A model generated the notes under the pieces. It saw only the letters and a program-made list of their open reading frames with translations. It ran no database searches and was not told where the DNA came from. From the NCBI GenBank assembly GCA_049323275.1, contig JBMOOM010000019.1, forward strand, positions 100,171 to 164,170: a stretch of 64,000 nucleotides of DNA, written 5' to 3'. Positions within the stretch are counted from its first letter, which is position 1. Each line of letters begins with the position of its first letter. The translations under genes and the position numbers were made by a program. This DNA comes from Taklimakanibacter sp049323275. GTDB lineage: Bacteria; Pseudomonadota; Alphaproteobacteria; Rhizobiales; Aestuariivirgaceae. Positions 16,821-26,455 of this stretch are shown here, one piece after another.

Positions 16821-18299
16821 TTACCTGAAAGGCGGTTCGTCGAAGCTCCTGAGCTTGCGCGAATGAAGCTGCTTCAGCTCGCCGCGCAGGAGATCGATGG
16901 CGGCGAGGCCGATCATCATGTGCTCGCCGACCGCACGGTCGTAGAAGGCGTTGGCGGCGCCCGGCAGCTTGATCTCACCATGCAGCGGCTTGTCGGAGAC
17001 GCAGAGCAGCGTCCCATAAGGCACGCGCAAACGATAGCCTTGCGCGGCGATGGTGCCCGATTCCATGTCGACGGCGATGGCGCGCGACAGGTTTATGCGG
17101 CGGCGCTCCTGCGACCAGCGCAGTTCCCAGTTGCGGTCGTCATTGGTGACGACGGTACCGGTGCGCAGGCGCGCTTTCAGCTGCTCGCCGCGCTCGCCCG
17201 TCACCTTGGCGGCGGCTTCCTGCAGCGCCACCTGGACTTCGGCGAGCGCCGGTATGGGAATATCGGGCGGCACGGCGCCGTCGAGAATGCGGTCCTGGCG
17301 GAAATAGGCATGCGCCAGCACATAGTCGCCGATGCGCTGCGACTGGCGCAGGCCGCCGCAATGGCCGATCATCAGCCAGCAATGCGGGCGCAGCACCGCC
17401 AGATGGTCGGTGATGTTCTTGGCGTTGGAGGAGCCGACGCCGATATTGATGAGGCTGACGCCGCCCTTTCCGTCACGGCGCAGGAGATGGTAGCCCGGCA
17501 TCTGGAAACGGTGCCAGGGCGAGGAGGTGATGGCGGTGTCGCAATCCTCGACCGCCAGGCCGTCGCGCCCGATCATGATGCCGCCGGGCAGGACGAGCGC
17601 GTCATAGGGGCCATCGGCGCGGATCTGCTCGATGCCCCAATTGACGAACTGGTCGACATAACGGTGATAGTTGGTGAGCAGGATCCAGGGCTGCACATGG
17701 CGCCAGTTGGTGCCGGTATAGTGGACGATGCGCTTGAGCGAATAATCGGTGCGGGTCGCGTCGAACAAAGCGAGCGGCATCGGCTCGCCCTTGGGCGGTG
17801 TCCATAATCCGTCGGCGATCTCGTCACCGATCGCCGACAGCGCCGGAGCCGGGAAGTGGCGCGCCAGCTCGGCGGCCGAGATATTGTCGCGGCCGAGTTC
17901 GTCGCCTTGATCGAGCACATAGGGATAGGGAATGTCCTGGTTGCTGCGCCCGACCGAGATGGTGGTCGGATAATCGGCGACGAGGAGGCGCAGCTGCTCG
18001 ACCAGATAATCGCGGAAGGCGCGCGGCTGGGTGATGGTCGTGGCGTAGATGCCGGGGCTCTCGAACTTGGCATAGGCGCGCGAGAGCGACGGCTGAGCCT
18101 GCCCCGAGCCATAGACGAGGCGCAGCTCGGGATAGCGGAAGCGGGTCCGCTCCTTGGACGTGGGCGGAACGCTCTGAGTGAAGAACCGGTCGAGCGCCTG
18201 GCGCAACGCCTCCACCGCGTCCTCATGCAGTGCGATCAAGCGCTCGACGGCGGTTTCGGGCGTCAGAATTTCGGTTTCGGGGCGATCCGGGCGGTTCAT
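16821..18299 (-). CDS. amn: AMP nucleosidase
   Basis: The protein has 492 residues starting at the ATG at 18299, with AAAGGAG 5 bases upstream. It hydrolyses AMP to adenine and ribose 5-phosphate in the cytosol. The N-terminal Amn domain shows RFRYPELRLVYGS and GIYATTITQPRAFRDYLVEQ. The C-terminal nucleoside-phosphorylase-like domain shows INIGVGSSNAKNITDHLAVL, MIGHCGGLRQSQRIGDYVLA and the purine/ribose-binding AVDMESGTIAAQGYR. Length and motifs match the family of about 480-500 residues. It is a single gene, divergent from the decarboxylase at 18484. Confidence 0.93.
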   Translation of the reverse strand: MNRPDRPETEILTPETAVERLIALHEDAVEALRQALDRFFTQSVPPTSKERTRFRYPELRLVYGSGQAQPSLSRAYAKFESPGIYATTITQPRAFRDYLVEQLRLLVADYPTTISVGRSNQDIPYPYVLDQGDELGRDNISAAELARHFPAPALSAIGDEIADGLWTPPKGEPMPLALFDATRTDYSLKRIVHYTGTNWRHVQPWILLTNYHRYVDQFVNWGIEQIRADGPYDALVLPGGIMIGRDGLAVEDCDTAITSSPWHRFQMPGYHLLRRDGKGGVSLINIGVGSSNAKNITDHLAVLRPHCWLMIGHCGGLRQSQRIGDYVLAHAYFRQDRILDGAVPPDIPIPALAEVQVALQEAAAKVTGERGEQLKARLRTGTVVTNDDRNWELRWSQERRRINLSRAIAVDMESGTIAAQGYRLRVPYGTLLCVSDKPLHGEIKLPGAANAFYDRAVGEHMMIGLAAIDLLRGELKQLHSRKLRSFDEPPFR

Positions 18300-18483
18300 A
18301 AGCACTCCTTTGCGGAGGTGCTATAGCACGGCTTCGGGGGCCGCCACAGGCTGCCGCCGGCCGACGCCATTTGACGGCCCGGCGAGACTCACCATAGCGT
18401 CAGGCAACCTTCATCATCTTCTTGTTAGTTCTGGTAAAAGCGATGGGGGCGGGCCACGGGCCCGACAAGGCGCGAGGTAAGCC

Positions 18484-20793
18484 ATGCTCGAACGAACGAT
18501 CAAGCTGCAGAAGCTCGAAGTGCTCATCATCGACGAGGAGCTGGCGGTGCCGAAAAGCGTCGGCGGGCGCGCGGTCAGGGCGCTGGCGGACGAGCTGACC
18601 TCACGCGATATCGAGGTCGTCGAGGCGGCGAGCTACCAGGACGGCCGTTCGGTGTTCCTCTCGGACGCCTCGATCGATGCGATCCTGATCGACTGGACGA
18701 CGCGCGAGGGCAAGGACAAGCAGAGCCGCGCCGAGGCGCTCGACCTGCTCAGGACCATCCGCAGCCGCAACGCGACCGTGCCGGTCATGCTGATGGCGGA
18801 CCAGGCGAGCCGCGACGACCTGACGGTCGAGGTGATGCAGCTCACAGATGAATATGTGTGGCTGCACGCCGACACCATCCCCTTCATCGCCAGCCGGGTG
18901 ATGGCGGCGATCCAGCGCTACCAGCACAATATCCTGCCACCCTTCAACAAGGCGCTGCTCGGCTACATGAATCTCGCCGAATATTCCTGGGCCGCACCCG
19001 GCCATCAGGGCGGCGTCGCCTTCACCAAGACGCCGGCGGGGCGCATCTTCTTCGATTTCTTCGGCGAGAACCTGTTCCGCGCCGATACCGGCATCGAGCG
19101 CGGCGGGCTCGGCTCGCTGCTCGAGCATTCGGGGCCGATCGGCGAGGCGGAGGCCTATGCGGCGCGCGTCTTCGGTGCGCATCGGAGCTATTCGGGGCTC
19201 ACCGGCACGTCGGGCGCCAACCGCACCATCTTCGCCGCGGCGGTCGGCGACGGCCAGTTCGCGCTCTGCGACCGCAACTGCCACAAGTCGATCGAGCAGG
19301 GGCTGATCCTGTCGGGCGGCATTCCCGCCTTCCTGGTGCCGACGCGCAACCGCTACGGCATCATCGGGCCGATCCTGCCCGAGGAATTCGAGCCCGGGAC
19401 CGTCCGCGCCAAGCTCGACACGCATCCCCTGAAGCGGCATGCGGTCAAGGCCGATCCGGTCTATGCGGTCGTCACCAATTCCACCTATGACGGGCTGTGC
19501 TACGATTCGGCGCGCGTCGAGGAGCTGCTCGGCAAATCGGTCGACCGCATCCATCTCGACGAAGCCTGGTTCGGCTATGCCCGCTTCAACCCGATCTATG
19601 AGAATCGCTTCGCCATGCGCGGCGACCCCAAGTCGCACAAGCCGAGCGACCCGACGGTCTTCTCGACGCAGTCGACGCACAAGCTTCTCGCGGCGCTGTC
19701 GCAGTCGTCCTACATCCATATCCGCGACGGGCGCCAGCCGATCGAACACAGCCGCTTCAATGTCAGCTATATGGCGCAGACGACGACGTCGCCGCTTTAT
19801 GCGCTGATCGCTTCCAACGAGATCGGGGCCTCGATGATGGACGGCCCGAGCGGCAAGGCGCTCACCGATGAGGTGATCGAGGAGGCGGTAGCCTTCCGCC
19901 AGACGTTGGCGCGCGCGCATCGCGAATTCGCCCGCAAGAGGGACTGGTTCTTCTGGCCGTGGAACACGCCCAAGGTGAAGGATCGCAAAACCGGCAAGAA
20001 CGTCAATTTCGCCGATGCCGATCTGCGGCAGCTCACCACCGATCCCGATTGCTGGGTCCTCCATCCGGGCGACAAATGGCACGGCTTCGACGGCCTGCCC
20101 GACGGCTGGTGCATGCTCGACCCGATCAAGGTCGGCATCGTCTGCCCGGGCATGGGCGAAGACGGCGAGATGCAGGAGAGCGGTATTCCGGCGCCGGTGC
20201 TGTCGGCCTATCTCCATCATTTCGGCAATATCCCGTCGCGCACCACCGATCACATGGTGCTGTGCCTGTTCTCGATCGGCATCACCAAGGGCAAATGGGG
20301 CACGCTGATGAGCGTGCTGCTCGACTTCAAGGACGATTACGACGCCAACCGCCCGCTGGCGCAATGCCTGCCCGACCTCGTCGCGGAGGCGCCGCGCGTC
20401 TATGGCGGCATGGGCCTCAGGGATCTCGCCGACAAGATGTTCAGGCATATGAAGGAGAGCCGCGCCGGCCAGCTGCAGGCGCGGGCCTTCTGCCAGCTGC
20501 CCGAGCCGCAGATGCTGCCGCGCCGCGCCAATGGTCTGCTGATGGCGGGCGAGGCGGAATTGCTGCCTGTCGAGAAGCTCGCCAACCGCGTCGCCGGTGT
20601 CGGCATCATTCCCTATCCGCCGGGCATCCCGATCGTGCTGCCGGGCGAAAATTTCGGCCCCGCCGACGGGCCGTGGCTGTCCTATATCCGCGCGCTCCAG
20701 GACTGGGGCCGGACCTTTCCAGGCTTCGAGAAGGAAGTCGAGGGAACGGTGGTCCACGACGGCGCCTATCAGGCCTGGGCGCTCAAGGAATAG
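18484..20793 (+). CDS. Orn/Lys/Arg decarboxylase, class I fold (probably arginine)
   Basis: The protein has 769 residues and is a PLP-dependent basic amino acid decarboxylase of fold type I. The order is an N-terminal response-regulator-like wing domain (1-150), then the PLP domain beginning with NLAEYSWAAPGHQGGVAF, HLDEAWFGYARF near 360 and the Schiff-base lysine in FSTQSTHKLLAALSQ (Lys400), then a C-terminal domain with VGIIPYPPGIPIVLPGE. The size matches the AdiA/LdcI/SpeC-type inducible enzymes. The amino acid cannot be fixed from motifs alone; arginine is the best guess. The start is supported by CGAGGTAAGCC. No antiporter gene is adjacent, so acid resistance is not implied; polyamine or agmatine supply is equally possible. 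Confidence 0.85.
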   Translation: MLERTIKLQKLEVLIIDEELAVPKSVGGRAVRALADELTSRDIEVVEAASYQDGRSVFLSDASIDAILIDWTTREGKDKQSRAEALDLLRTIRSRNATVPVMLMADQASRDDLTVEVMQLTDEYVWLHADTIPFIASRVMAAIQRYQHNILPPFNKALLGYMNLAEYSWAAPGHQGGVAFTKTPAGRIFFDFFGENLFRADTGIERGGLGSLLEHSGPIGEAEAYAARVFGAHRSYSGLTGTSGANRTIFAAAVGDGQFALCDRNCHKSIEQGLILSGGIPAFLVPTRNRYGIIGPILPEEFEPGTVRAKLDTHPLKRHAVKADPVYAVVTNSTYDGLCYDSARVEELLGKSVDRIHLDEAWFGYARFNPIYENRFAMRGDPKSHKPSDPTVFSTQSTHKLLAALSQSSYIHIRDGRQPIEHSRFNVSYMAQTTTSPLYALIASNEIGASMMDGPSGKALTDEVIEEAVAFRQTLARAHREFARKRDWFFWPWNTPKVKDRKTGKNVNFADADLRQLTTDPDCWVLHPGDKWHGFDGLPDGWCMLDPIKVGIVCPGMGEDGEMQESGIPAPVLSAYLHHFGNIPSRTTDHMVLCLFSIGITKGKWGTLMSVLLDFKDDYDANRPLAQCLPDLVAEAPRVYGGMGLRDLADKMFRHMKESRAGQLQARAFCQLPEPQMLPRRANGLLMAGEAELLPVEKLANRVAGVGIIPYPPGIPIVLPGENFGPADGPWLSYIRALQDWGRTFPGFEKEVEGTVVHDGAYQAWALKE

Positions 20794-21004
20794 GCGCTGT
20801 CGTTATTTACGCGGTCGCTTGTTCTGGTCTGATGCACTGCAGCTCATCGCCGCGGTTCGCGACCGGAACTTCGGTTCCATGGAGATTGTTTCGCAGCCGC
20901 ATGAGCGGCCTTGACCTGCTCGCCCGGCTGAGGCTTTCGCGGCCTGTTTCGTGATTTTGTGTCATTCTGCTAGTGTCGCGCCCGTAACAGTTCCGGGGCG
21001 AGCA

Positions 21005-22099
21005 ATGAATCGGTCTGGCGGCGGATCGGCGCATGAGAATCTGGTGGACGGCATCTATGAAGCCGCCGTGCTGCCGGAATTCTGGCCGCGGGTCCTGCGC
21101 GGCTTCGTGCAGTTGGCCGAGTGCCGCGCCGCGGCGCTTGTCGCCACGCGGGCAGGCAGCTTCAAATGGATCGGCTGCTCGCCGCTTGCCGAAGAGCTGG
21201 CCCGACAGCATTACAGCTTTCCCGGCGGAGCCGATCGTTCGCGCCGACTGATGGCGATGAATCGGGCCGGGTTTGTCGGCGACCACGAGGTCTATACGAA
21301 AGACGAGATGCTCGCCGAGCCCCTCTATTCGGAGTGCCTGATACCGACCGGTTTCGGGCGCGGCATCGCCACTGCGATCAATGTGCCGACCGGCGACACG
21401 ATCATCCTGAGCGCCGAGGGCGATTACCGGCTCGGCCCCTTCACGCCGGCGATCTTTGCCAGCCTCGACAGCCTGAGGCCGCATCTGGCGCGCTCGGCGC
21501 TCGTCGCGGCGCGGCTTGCCTTCGAGCGGGCGCGGACGGCGGTCGAGACGCTGTCGGGCCTGGGGCTCGCCGCCTGCGCGGTCACCCGCGCCGGAACCGT
21601 TCTGGTCGCCAATGCCGAATTCGACGCAGCCAGAAGCCAATGGACGACGCGCGGCGGCAACCGCATCGCGCTCACCGACCGGCGCGCCGATGGGCTGCTC
21701 AACGAAACGCTCGGCCTGATCGCGACGGAGCAGGGCGTGCGCTCGCTGCCGCTCATCCCGGAGGAGGAGGGACCGCCGGCGGTCCTGCATGTGGTGCCGA
21801 TCCGCCGGGCCGCGTTCGATCTCTTCGGGCAGGCGGAGGCGATTCTGGTCTTGACCACCGCTTCGGCCCGGCCGAGCGAGGCGACGCCGCTGCTCCAGGC
21901 GCTGTTCGATCTATCGCCGGCGGAAGCGGTGGTGGCGGCGCGGATCGCCGTCGGACAGACGGCCGACCAGATCGCCGGCGCCGACGGCAAAAGCGTCGAA
22001 ACGGTGCGCAACCAGCTCAAAAGCGTGCTCGGCAAGACCGGCTGCCGGCGCCAGGTCGACCTGGCGCGACTTCTGGCCCAACTCGCCCCGGCGCGGTGA
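21005..22099 (+). CDS. LuxR-type transcriptional regulator
   Basis: The protein has 364 residues from the ATG at 21005 (an upstream in-frame start at 20951 is less likely). The C-terminal 65 residues form a LuxR/GerE helix-turn-helix: LFDLSPAEAVVAARIAVGQT, then SVETVRNQLKSVLGKTGC and RRQVDLARLLAQL. The long N-terminal part has no phospho-acceptor receiver and resembles the unclassified sensor regions of alphaproteobacterial LuxR solo regulators, with an opening LVDGIYEAAVLPEFWPRVL. The ligand is unknown. It stands alone between the decarboxylase and the IclR gene. Confidence 0.82.
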   Translation: MNRSGGGSAHENLVDGIYEAAVLPEFWPRVLRGFVQLAECRAAALVATRAGSFKWIGCSPLAEELARQHYSFPGGADRSRRLMAMNRAGFVGDHEVYTKDEMLAEPLYSECLIPTGFGRGIATAINVPTGDTIILSAEGDYRLGPFTPAIFASLDSLRPHLARSALVAARLAFERARTAVETLSGLGLAACAVTRAGTVLVANAEFDAARSQWTTRGGNRIALTDRRADGLLNETLGLIATEQGVRSLPLIPEEEGPPAVLHVVPIRRAAFDLFGQAEAILVLTTASARPSEATPLLQALFDLSPAEAVVAARIAVGQTADQIAGADGKSVETVRNQLKSVLGKTGCRRQVDLARLLAQLAPAR

Positions 22100-22125
22100 A
22101 GGCGCCCAAGCCTATTGTGGATCGA

Positions 22126-22166
22126 GCCGCGTAAGGCTAAGTCAATCTTACGATATTGTGAGATGA
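22126..22166 (+). promoter_or_regulatory. Probable IclR autoregulatory site
   Basis: CGATATTGTGAGATG at 22151-22165 is nearly identical to CGATATTGTGAAATG in the catabolic promoter at 23104. A 6-bp inverted repeat CGTAAG/CTTACG also frames it (about 22130-22152). It lies 21 bases before the iclR start, fitting self-repression. Only one half of the operator seen downstream is conserved here. Confidence 0.4.
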
Positions 22167-22185
22167 CTTTTCGCGGGATACGGAA

Positions 22186-23004
22186 ATGGATGAGCTGAAG
22201 GGACCGGCCGACAGCGGCGACAAGAGTCAGGTCCGCACCGTGCAGTCGATCGAGCGCGGCTTCGCGATCATCGACCTGATCGCGCGCGCCGACCATGCCT
22301 TGACGCTGGCCGAGATCAGCAAGGCGATCGGGCTTCACACCAGCACCACCTTCCATCTCCTGCGCACGCTCTGCGTGATCGGCCCGGTCAAGCAGGATGC
22401 CGACAAGAAATACCGCATCGGGCCCTATATCTACGGGCTCGCGGCGGGGGCGGCGACGGAAGCCAATCTGGTCGCCGACGCCATGCCGCATCTCGAATGG
22501 CTCGCCGATGAGACGGGCGAGACGACGCATATCGCGGTGATGGCGAATGACATGGCGGTCATCCTGGCGCGCCATGAAGGCAAGGCGACCGTGCGGCTGT
22601 CGGAACGCGTCGGCGCGCAGCGGCCGGCCTATTGCACCGCGATCGGAAAGGCCCTGCTGGCGCAGCAATCCGACAAGGATATCGAGACCTATCTGGCGCG
22701 CACCAAGCTCGCTGCCGTCACCGACAGCACCATCACCAGCCCGGAACGGCTCATCGCCGATCTGAAGGAAGCGCGCCGGACAGGGGCCGCCTATGACGAC
22801 CGCGAGTTCAACGGCGAATTGCGCTGCATCGCGGCGCCGGTGCGCAACTACACCGGCAAGGCCATCGCGGCGCTCGGCCTGTCGGGGCCTTTGTGGCGCG
22901 TGAGCCTGCAGCAATTGCCTGAGCTCACCCGGAAGGTGATCGCCGCCGCCAACCGGCTGTCGGGCGAATTGGGCTATTCGGAAGACAAGGCCGCAAAGGC
23001 CTAA
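22186..23004 (+). CDS. IclR-family transcriptional regulator
   Basis: The protein has 272 residues. The N-terminal winged helix-turn-helix reads QSIERGFAIIDLIARADHAL, then LTLAEISKAIGLHTSTTFHL and LRTLCVIG. The C-terminal IclR effector domain has ERVGAQRPAYCTAIGKALLA near residue 145, GAAYDDREFNGELRCIAAPV near 205 and AIAALGLSGP. IclR proteins are dimeric repressors or activators of catabolic operons that respond to a small metabolite. It is directly upstream of the ThDP-enzyme operon, and two promoters in that locus share an inverted repeat with a similar half-site in front of this gene. I infer that it controls the whole 23-35 kb locus. Confidence 0.9.
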   Translation: MDELKGPADSGDKSQVRTVQSIERGFAIIDLIARADHALTLAEISKAIGLHTSTTFHLLRTLCVIGPVKQDADKKYRIGPYIYGLAAGAATEANLVADAMPHLEWLADETGETTHIAVMANDMAVILARHEGKATVRLSERVGAQRPAYCTAIGKALLAQQSDKDIETYLARTKLAAVTDSTITSPERLIADLKEARRTGAAYDDREFNGELRCIAAPVRNYTGKAIAALGLSGPLWRVSLQQLPELTRKVIAAANRLSGELGYSEDKAAKA

Positions 23005-23086
23005 ACGTCAACGCACAGCGGTCCCTGGAGGCCTGGTCGCCCTCGAGGACAGGGAATGGCGTCTGCCGCATGCATATGTTATTCTA

Positions 23087-23124
23087 CAATGTCGATTGAC
23101 ATCCGATATTGTGAAATGTACGAA
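23087..23124 (+). promoter_or_regulatory. Promoter and putative IclR operator of the catabolic operon
   Basis: TTGACA at 23096-23101 and TACGAA at 23119-23124 are spaced 17 bases apart. An inverted repeat CAATGTCG (23087-23094) and CGATATTG (23104-23111), 7 of 8 matching, flanks the -35 box with a 9-base spacer ATTGACATC. The same arrangement recurs at 32300. A repressor bound here would block the -35 element. Confidence 0.65.
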
Positions 23125-23185
23125 GTGACTCAGAGGGGCCCGCACCGGACCGGTCCGGCCAAGTTGAAAATCTCCGAGGAAACCG

Positions 23186-24967
23186 ATGGGAAAGATGAAG
23201 GGCGCTGAAATCATTGCCGAATTTCTGGCCAAGGAAGAGGTGCCCTATGTTTTTGGCATTTGCGGGCATGGCAATGTCGGCATCCTCGACACGCTTTACG
23301 ACTATCAGGACAAGATCAAGCTGATCTCGCCGCGCCATGAGCAGGTGGCCGGCCACATGGCGGACGCCTATTTCCGCGTGGCGCACAAGCCCGTCGCGAC
23401 GCTGACCTCCTGCGGGCCGGGCTCGGCCAATATCGTCATGGCGACGGCCTGCGCCCAGGCCGACTCGTCGGCCTTCCTCGCCATCACCGCCAATGTGCCG
23501 ACCTCGCAGTTCAACCGCGGGCCGTTCCAGGAATCCTACCAGCATTTCCAGGGCGACTTTCCCTCGGTGATGCGGCCCTATGTGAAGCGCTCGTTCCAGC
23601 CGTCACGGCCGGAGATGCTGCCGCTGGCCATGCGGCAGAGCATGAATCTGATGGTGTCCGGCCGTCCAGGCCCGGTGCATCTCGACGTGCCCTATGACGT
23701 CTTCCAGGAAGAGGCTGAGGTGACGGTGACGCCGTCCGACGCCAGGAGCACGACGATCCGCTCCGGCGTGGCGCGCGAGACCCTGTCCGAGATCGCCGAC
23801 CTCGTCGCGCGCGCCGAGCGTCCGGTGCTGTTCGTCGGCCATGGAGTGACCCTGTCGGAAGCCTCGCGCGATCTGACCGAACTCGTCGAGCGTTTCGCCA
23901 TTCCGGTGATCAGTTCGCCCAATGGCATGGGCACGCTCGACATGTATCACCCGCTGTCGCTCGGCTTCATCGGACGCAACGGCGCCTATCCGGCGAACCA
24001 GGCGGGCCGGCATGCAGATCTCGTCATCGCGGTCGGCGCCCGTTTCGACGACCGCTCGTCCTCGACCTGGATCCAGGGCTATTCGTGGAATTTCCCGGCG
24101 ACCAAGCTCGTCCATATCGATATCGATCCGGCCGAGATCGGCCGCAATTACCCGGTCGCCATCGGCGCCACCGCCGATGCGCGCACCTTCCTGCGCCAGC
24201 TCAATGAGGAGCTCAGCAATCGCAAGAACTTCGACGCCAGCAGCCGCTTCGGACAATGGCGCAAGGCGATCGCCGGCTGGCAGCGCGAATGGCAGGATTT
24301 CCTCAAGGCCGACGAGACGCAGAGCGCCGCGCCGGTGCGGCCCGAGACGATCGTCGCCGATCTGCAGCGCATCCTGCCGGCCGAGACGATCCTGAGCCTC
24401 GATTCAGGCCAGCATCACAACTGGTTCATGCAGTTCTGGAAAGCCCGGCATCCGCAGGCCATGCTCAATTCCTGGGGCTTCTCGGCGATGGGCTTCGGCG
24501 TCTGCGGCGTATTGGGCGCGGCGCTCGCCGCTCCCGGCCGGCCGCATGTCGCGGTGGTCGGCGATGGCGGCTTCACCATGGCGCCCCATGTGCTGTGCAC
24601 GGCGGTCGAATATGACATCCCCGCGATCTGGATCGTGTGGAACAATTTCGCCTGGGGCGCCATCCGTGACCTGCAGCATGGGCTGTTCGACGGGCGCGAG
24701 ATCGGCACCGCCTTCCATCACGGCGCCAACAAGGAAGCCTATAATCCGGACTTCGCCGCGATGGCGCGCTCCTGCGGCGTCGAGGGCCTGACCGTGAAGC
24801 ATGAAGACGAGCTGGGCGGCGCCGTCGAAAAGGCGCTGGGTCTCGGCAAGCCGTGCCTGATCGATGTGCATGTGCGCTCCGACATCAAGCCGCCGAGCAC
24901 CGGCACCTGGCAGCTGCCGCCGCTCCAGCATCGCGAGCCGGTCTTCGGCAGCCGCGTATTGCTCTGA
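23186..24967 (+). CDS. Thiamine diphosphate-dependent enzyme (acetolactate synthase-like fold)
   Basis: The protein has 593 residues. The N-terminal PYR domain carries the catalytic glutamate in SPRHEQVAGHMADAY (Glu52). The C-terminal PP domain has the ThDP/Mg motif VVGDGGFTMAPHV ending in WIVWNNFAWG. The middle domain has PVLFVGHGVTLSEASRDL and HIDIDPAEIGRNYPV. The sequence belongs to the large acetolactate synthase/2-oxo acid decarboxylase group but not clearly to any named member; no regulatory subunit gene is present, so valine/isoleucine biosynthesis is unlikely. As first gene of the IclR operon, next to an aldehyde dehydrogenase and an aminotransferase, it may decarboxylate a 2-oxo acid to an aldehyde. 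The start follows CCGAGGAAACCG. Confidence 0.85.
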   Translation: MGKMKGAEIIAEFLAKEEVPYVFGICGHGNVGILDTLYDYQDKIKLISPRHEQVAGHMADAYFRVAHKPVATLTSCGPGSANIVMATACAQADSSAFLAITANVPTSQFNRGPFQESYQHFQGDFPSVMRPYVKRSFQPSRPEMLPLAMRQSMNLMVSGRPGPVHLDVPYDVFQEEAEVTVTPSDARSTTIRSGVARETLSEIADLVARAERPVLFVGHGVTLSEASRDLTELVERFAIPVISSPNGMGTLDMYHPLSLGFIGRNGAYPANQAGRHADLVIAVGARFDDRSSSTWIQGYSWNFPATKLVHIDIDPAEIGRNYPVAIGATADARTFLRQLNEELSNRKNFDASSRFGQWRKAIAGWQREWQDFLKADETQSAAPVRPETIVADLQRILPAETILSLDSGQHHNWFMQFWKARHPQAMLNSWGFSAMGFGVCGVLGAALAAPGRPHVAVVGDGGFTMAPHVLCTAVEYDIPAIWIVWNNFAWGAIRDLQHGLFDGREIGTAFHHGANKEAYNPDFAAMARSCGVEGLTVKHEDELGGAVEKALGLGKPCLIDVHVRSDIKPPSTGTWQLPPLQHREPVFGSRVLL

Positions 24968-24983
24968 CATCGGGAGGCCCCGC

Positions 24984-26417
24984 ATGACGAAAGACAACAA
25001 GGACGCGCCGATGCTGATCGCCGGCACTTGGCGCAGCTCGGCGACGATGGTGCCGGTCAGCGATCCCTATCGCAACGAGACGGTCGGCGCCTATGCGCGA
25101 GCCACCATGGCCGATCTCGAAGATGCCGTCGCCGCGGCGCGCAAAGGCAGCGACGCCATGGCCGCGATGCCCGGCCATGAGCGGCAGAAGCGCCTGCAGC
25201 AGGTGTCCGGCCGGCTGCTCGCCGAGAAGGCGGAGATCGCGCGGCTGCTCAGCCGCGAAAGCGGCAAGGCGGTGCGCGATTCGGAAGGCGAGATCGATCG
25301 CGCCATCGATACATTCTCCCTGTCGGCGGGCGAGGCGATCCGCATCGAAGGCCGCCATGTGCCGCTCGACGGCTCGGCGATGGGAGCAGGGCGCTATGCG
25401 TTCCTGCTGCGTTTCCCGGTCGGCGTTGTGGCCGCGATCACGCCCTTCAATGCGCCGGTCAATCTCACCGCGCACAAGATCGCGCCGGCGCTCGCCGCCG
25501 GCAATGCCCTGGTGCTGAAGCCGCCGCCGCAGACGCCGCTCGCCATTGGGCGCATGGTCGAGATCGTCCAGGAAGCGGGCTTTCCGGAGGGCGCGCTCAA
25601 TGTGGTCCATGGCGAGGCGGAGATCGGCAAGGCGCTCGTCACCCATCCGGGTGTCGACTTCATCACCTTCACCGGCTCGACACGCGCCGGCGCCGCCATC
25701 AAGGCGGATAGCGGCCTCAAGCGCGCGGCGCTGGAGCTCGGCGGCAATGGCGTGACCATCGTCCATGGCGACACCCCCGACATAATGGCTGCGGCGACGG
25801 CCTGCGCCCGCAATTCCATGCGCCTTGCCGGGCAGAGCTGCATCTCGGTGCAGACGGCGCTGGTCGAGCGCTCGCGGTATGATGAGTTCGTGCCGCTGCT
25901 TCTCGACAAGGTGAAGGAGCTGAAGCTCGGCGATCCGCTCGACCGGGCGACCGATGTCGGCACGCTAATCGACGAGGCGGCGGCCAAACGGGTCGACAGC
26001 TGGGTCGGCGATGCGTGCAAGGATGGCGCCAAGGCGCTGACCGGCGGCGGCCGGCACGGAGCCGCCTATGAGCCTACCGTTCTCGTCGACGTCAAGCCGC
26101 AGATGGAGGTGGTATGCAACGAGGTCTTCGGGCCGGTGGTCAGCATCCTTCCCTATGACGATCTCAGCGAGGCGGTCGACTTCACCAACAGAAGCCGTTT
26201 CGGGCTGCAATGCGGTATCTTCACCGCTTCGAATCAAACGACCTTCGATCTCGTCAGGCGGCTGAAGACCGGCGGGGTGATCGTCAACGGGACATCGACC
26301 TGGCGGACGGATCAACTGGCCTATGGCGGCGTCAGGGACAGCGGCATGGGGCGCGAGGGGCCGCGTTATGCCATCGAGGACATGACGGATCAGCGCCTCG
26401 TCGTCTTCAATCTTTGA
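24984..26417 (+). CDS. NAD(P)-dependent aldehyde dehydrogenase
   Basis: The protein has 477 residues from the ATG at 24984, with GGGAGG upstream. It has a full ALDH superfamily layout: FPVGVVAAITPFNAPVNLTA and KPPPQTPLA for cofactor binding, FTGSTRAGAAI, the general base in ALELGGNG, the catalytic cysteine in RLAGQSCISVQ, and NEVFGPVVSILPYDD. The closest style is the lactaldehyde / phosphono- or sulfo-acetaldehyde type group rather than CoA-acylating methylmalonate semialdehyde dehydrogenase. It begins 16 bases after the ThDP enzyme and would oxidise the aldehyde made there to the acid. The substrate is not known. Confidence 0.9.
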   Translation: MTKDNKDAPMLIAGTWRSSATMVPVSDPYRNETVGAYARATMADLEDAVAAARKGSDAMAAMPGHERQKRLQQVSGRLLAEKAEIARLLSRESGKAVRDSEGEIDRAIDTFSLSAGEAIRIEGRHVPLDGSAMGAGRYAFLLRFPVGVVAAITPFNAPVNLTAHKIAPALAAGNALVLKPPPQTPLAIGRMVEIVQEAGFPEGALNVVHGEAEIGKALVTHPGVDFITFTGSTRAGAAIKADSGLKRAALELGGNGVTIVHGDTPDIMAAATACARNSMRLAGQSCISVQTALVERSRYDEFVPLLLDKVKELKLGDPLDRATDVGTLIDEAAAKRVDSWVGDACKDGAKALTGGGRHGAAYEPTVLVDVKPQMEVVCNEVFGPVVSILPYDDLSEAVDFTNRSRFGLQCGIFTASNQTTFDLVRRLKTGGVIVNGTSTWRTDQLAYGGVRDSGMGREGPRYAIEDMTDQRLVVFNL

Positions 26418-26455
26418 GGCGGGTCGGGCAGAAGAAAATGAGTGGAGGATCAAAA

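Noticed and set aside
18601..20757. A 718-codon minus-strand frame
   Set aside because: It is exactly antisense to the Orn/Lys/Arg decarboxylase gene, which has full motifs.
20865..20878. GGAAC-TTCG-GTTCC hairpin after the decarboxylase gene
   Set aside because: The stem is only 5 bp and no T run follows, so I do not call it a terminator.
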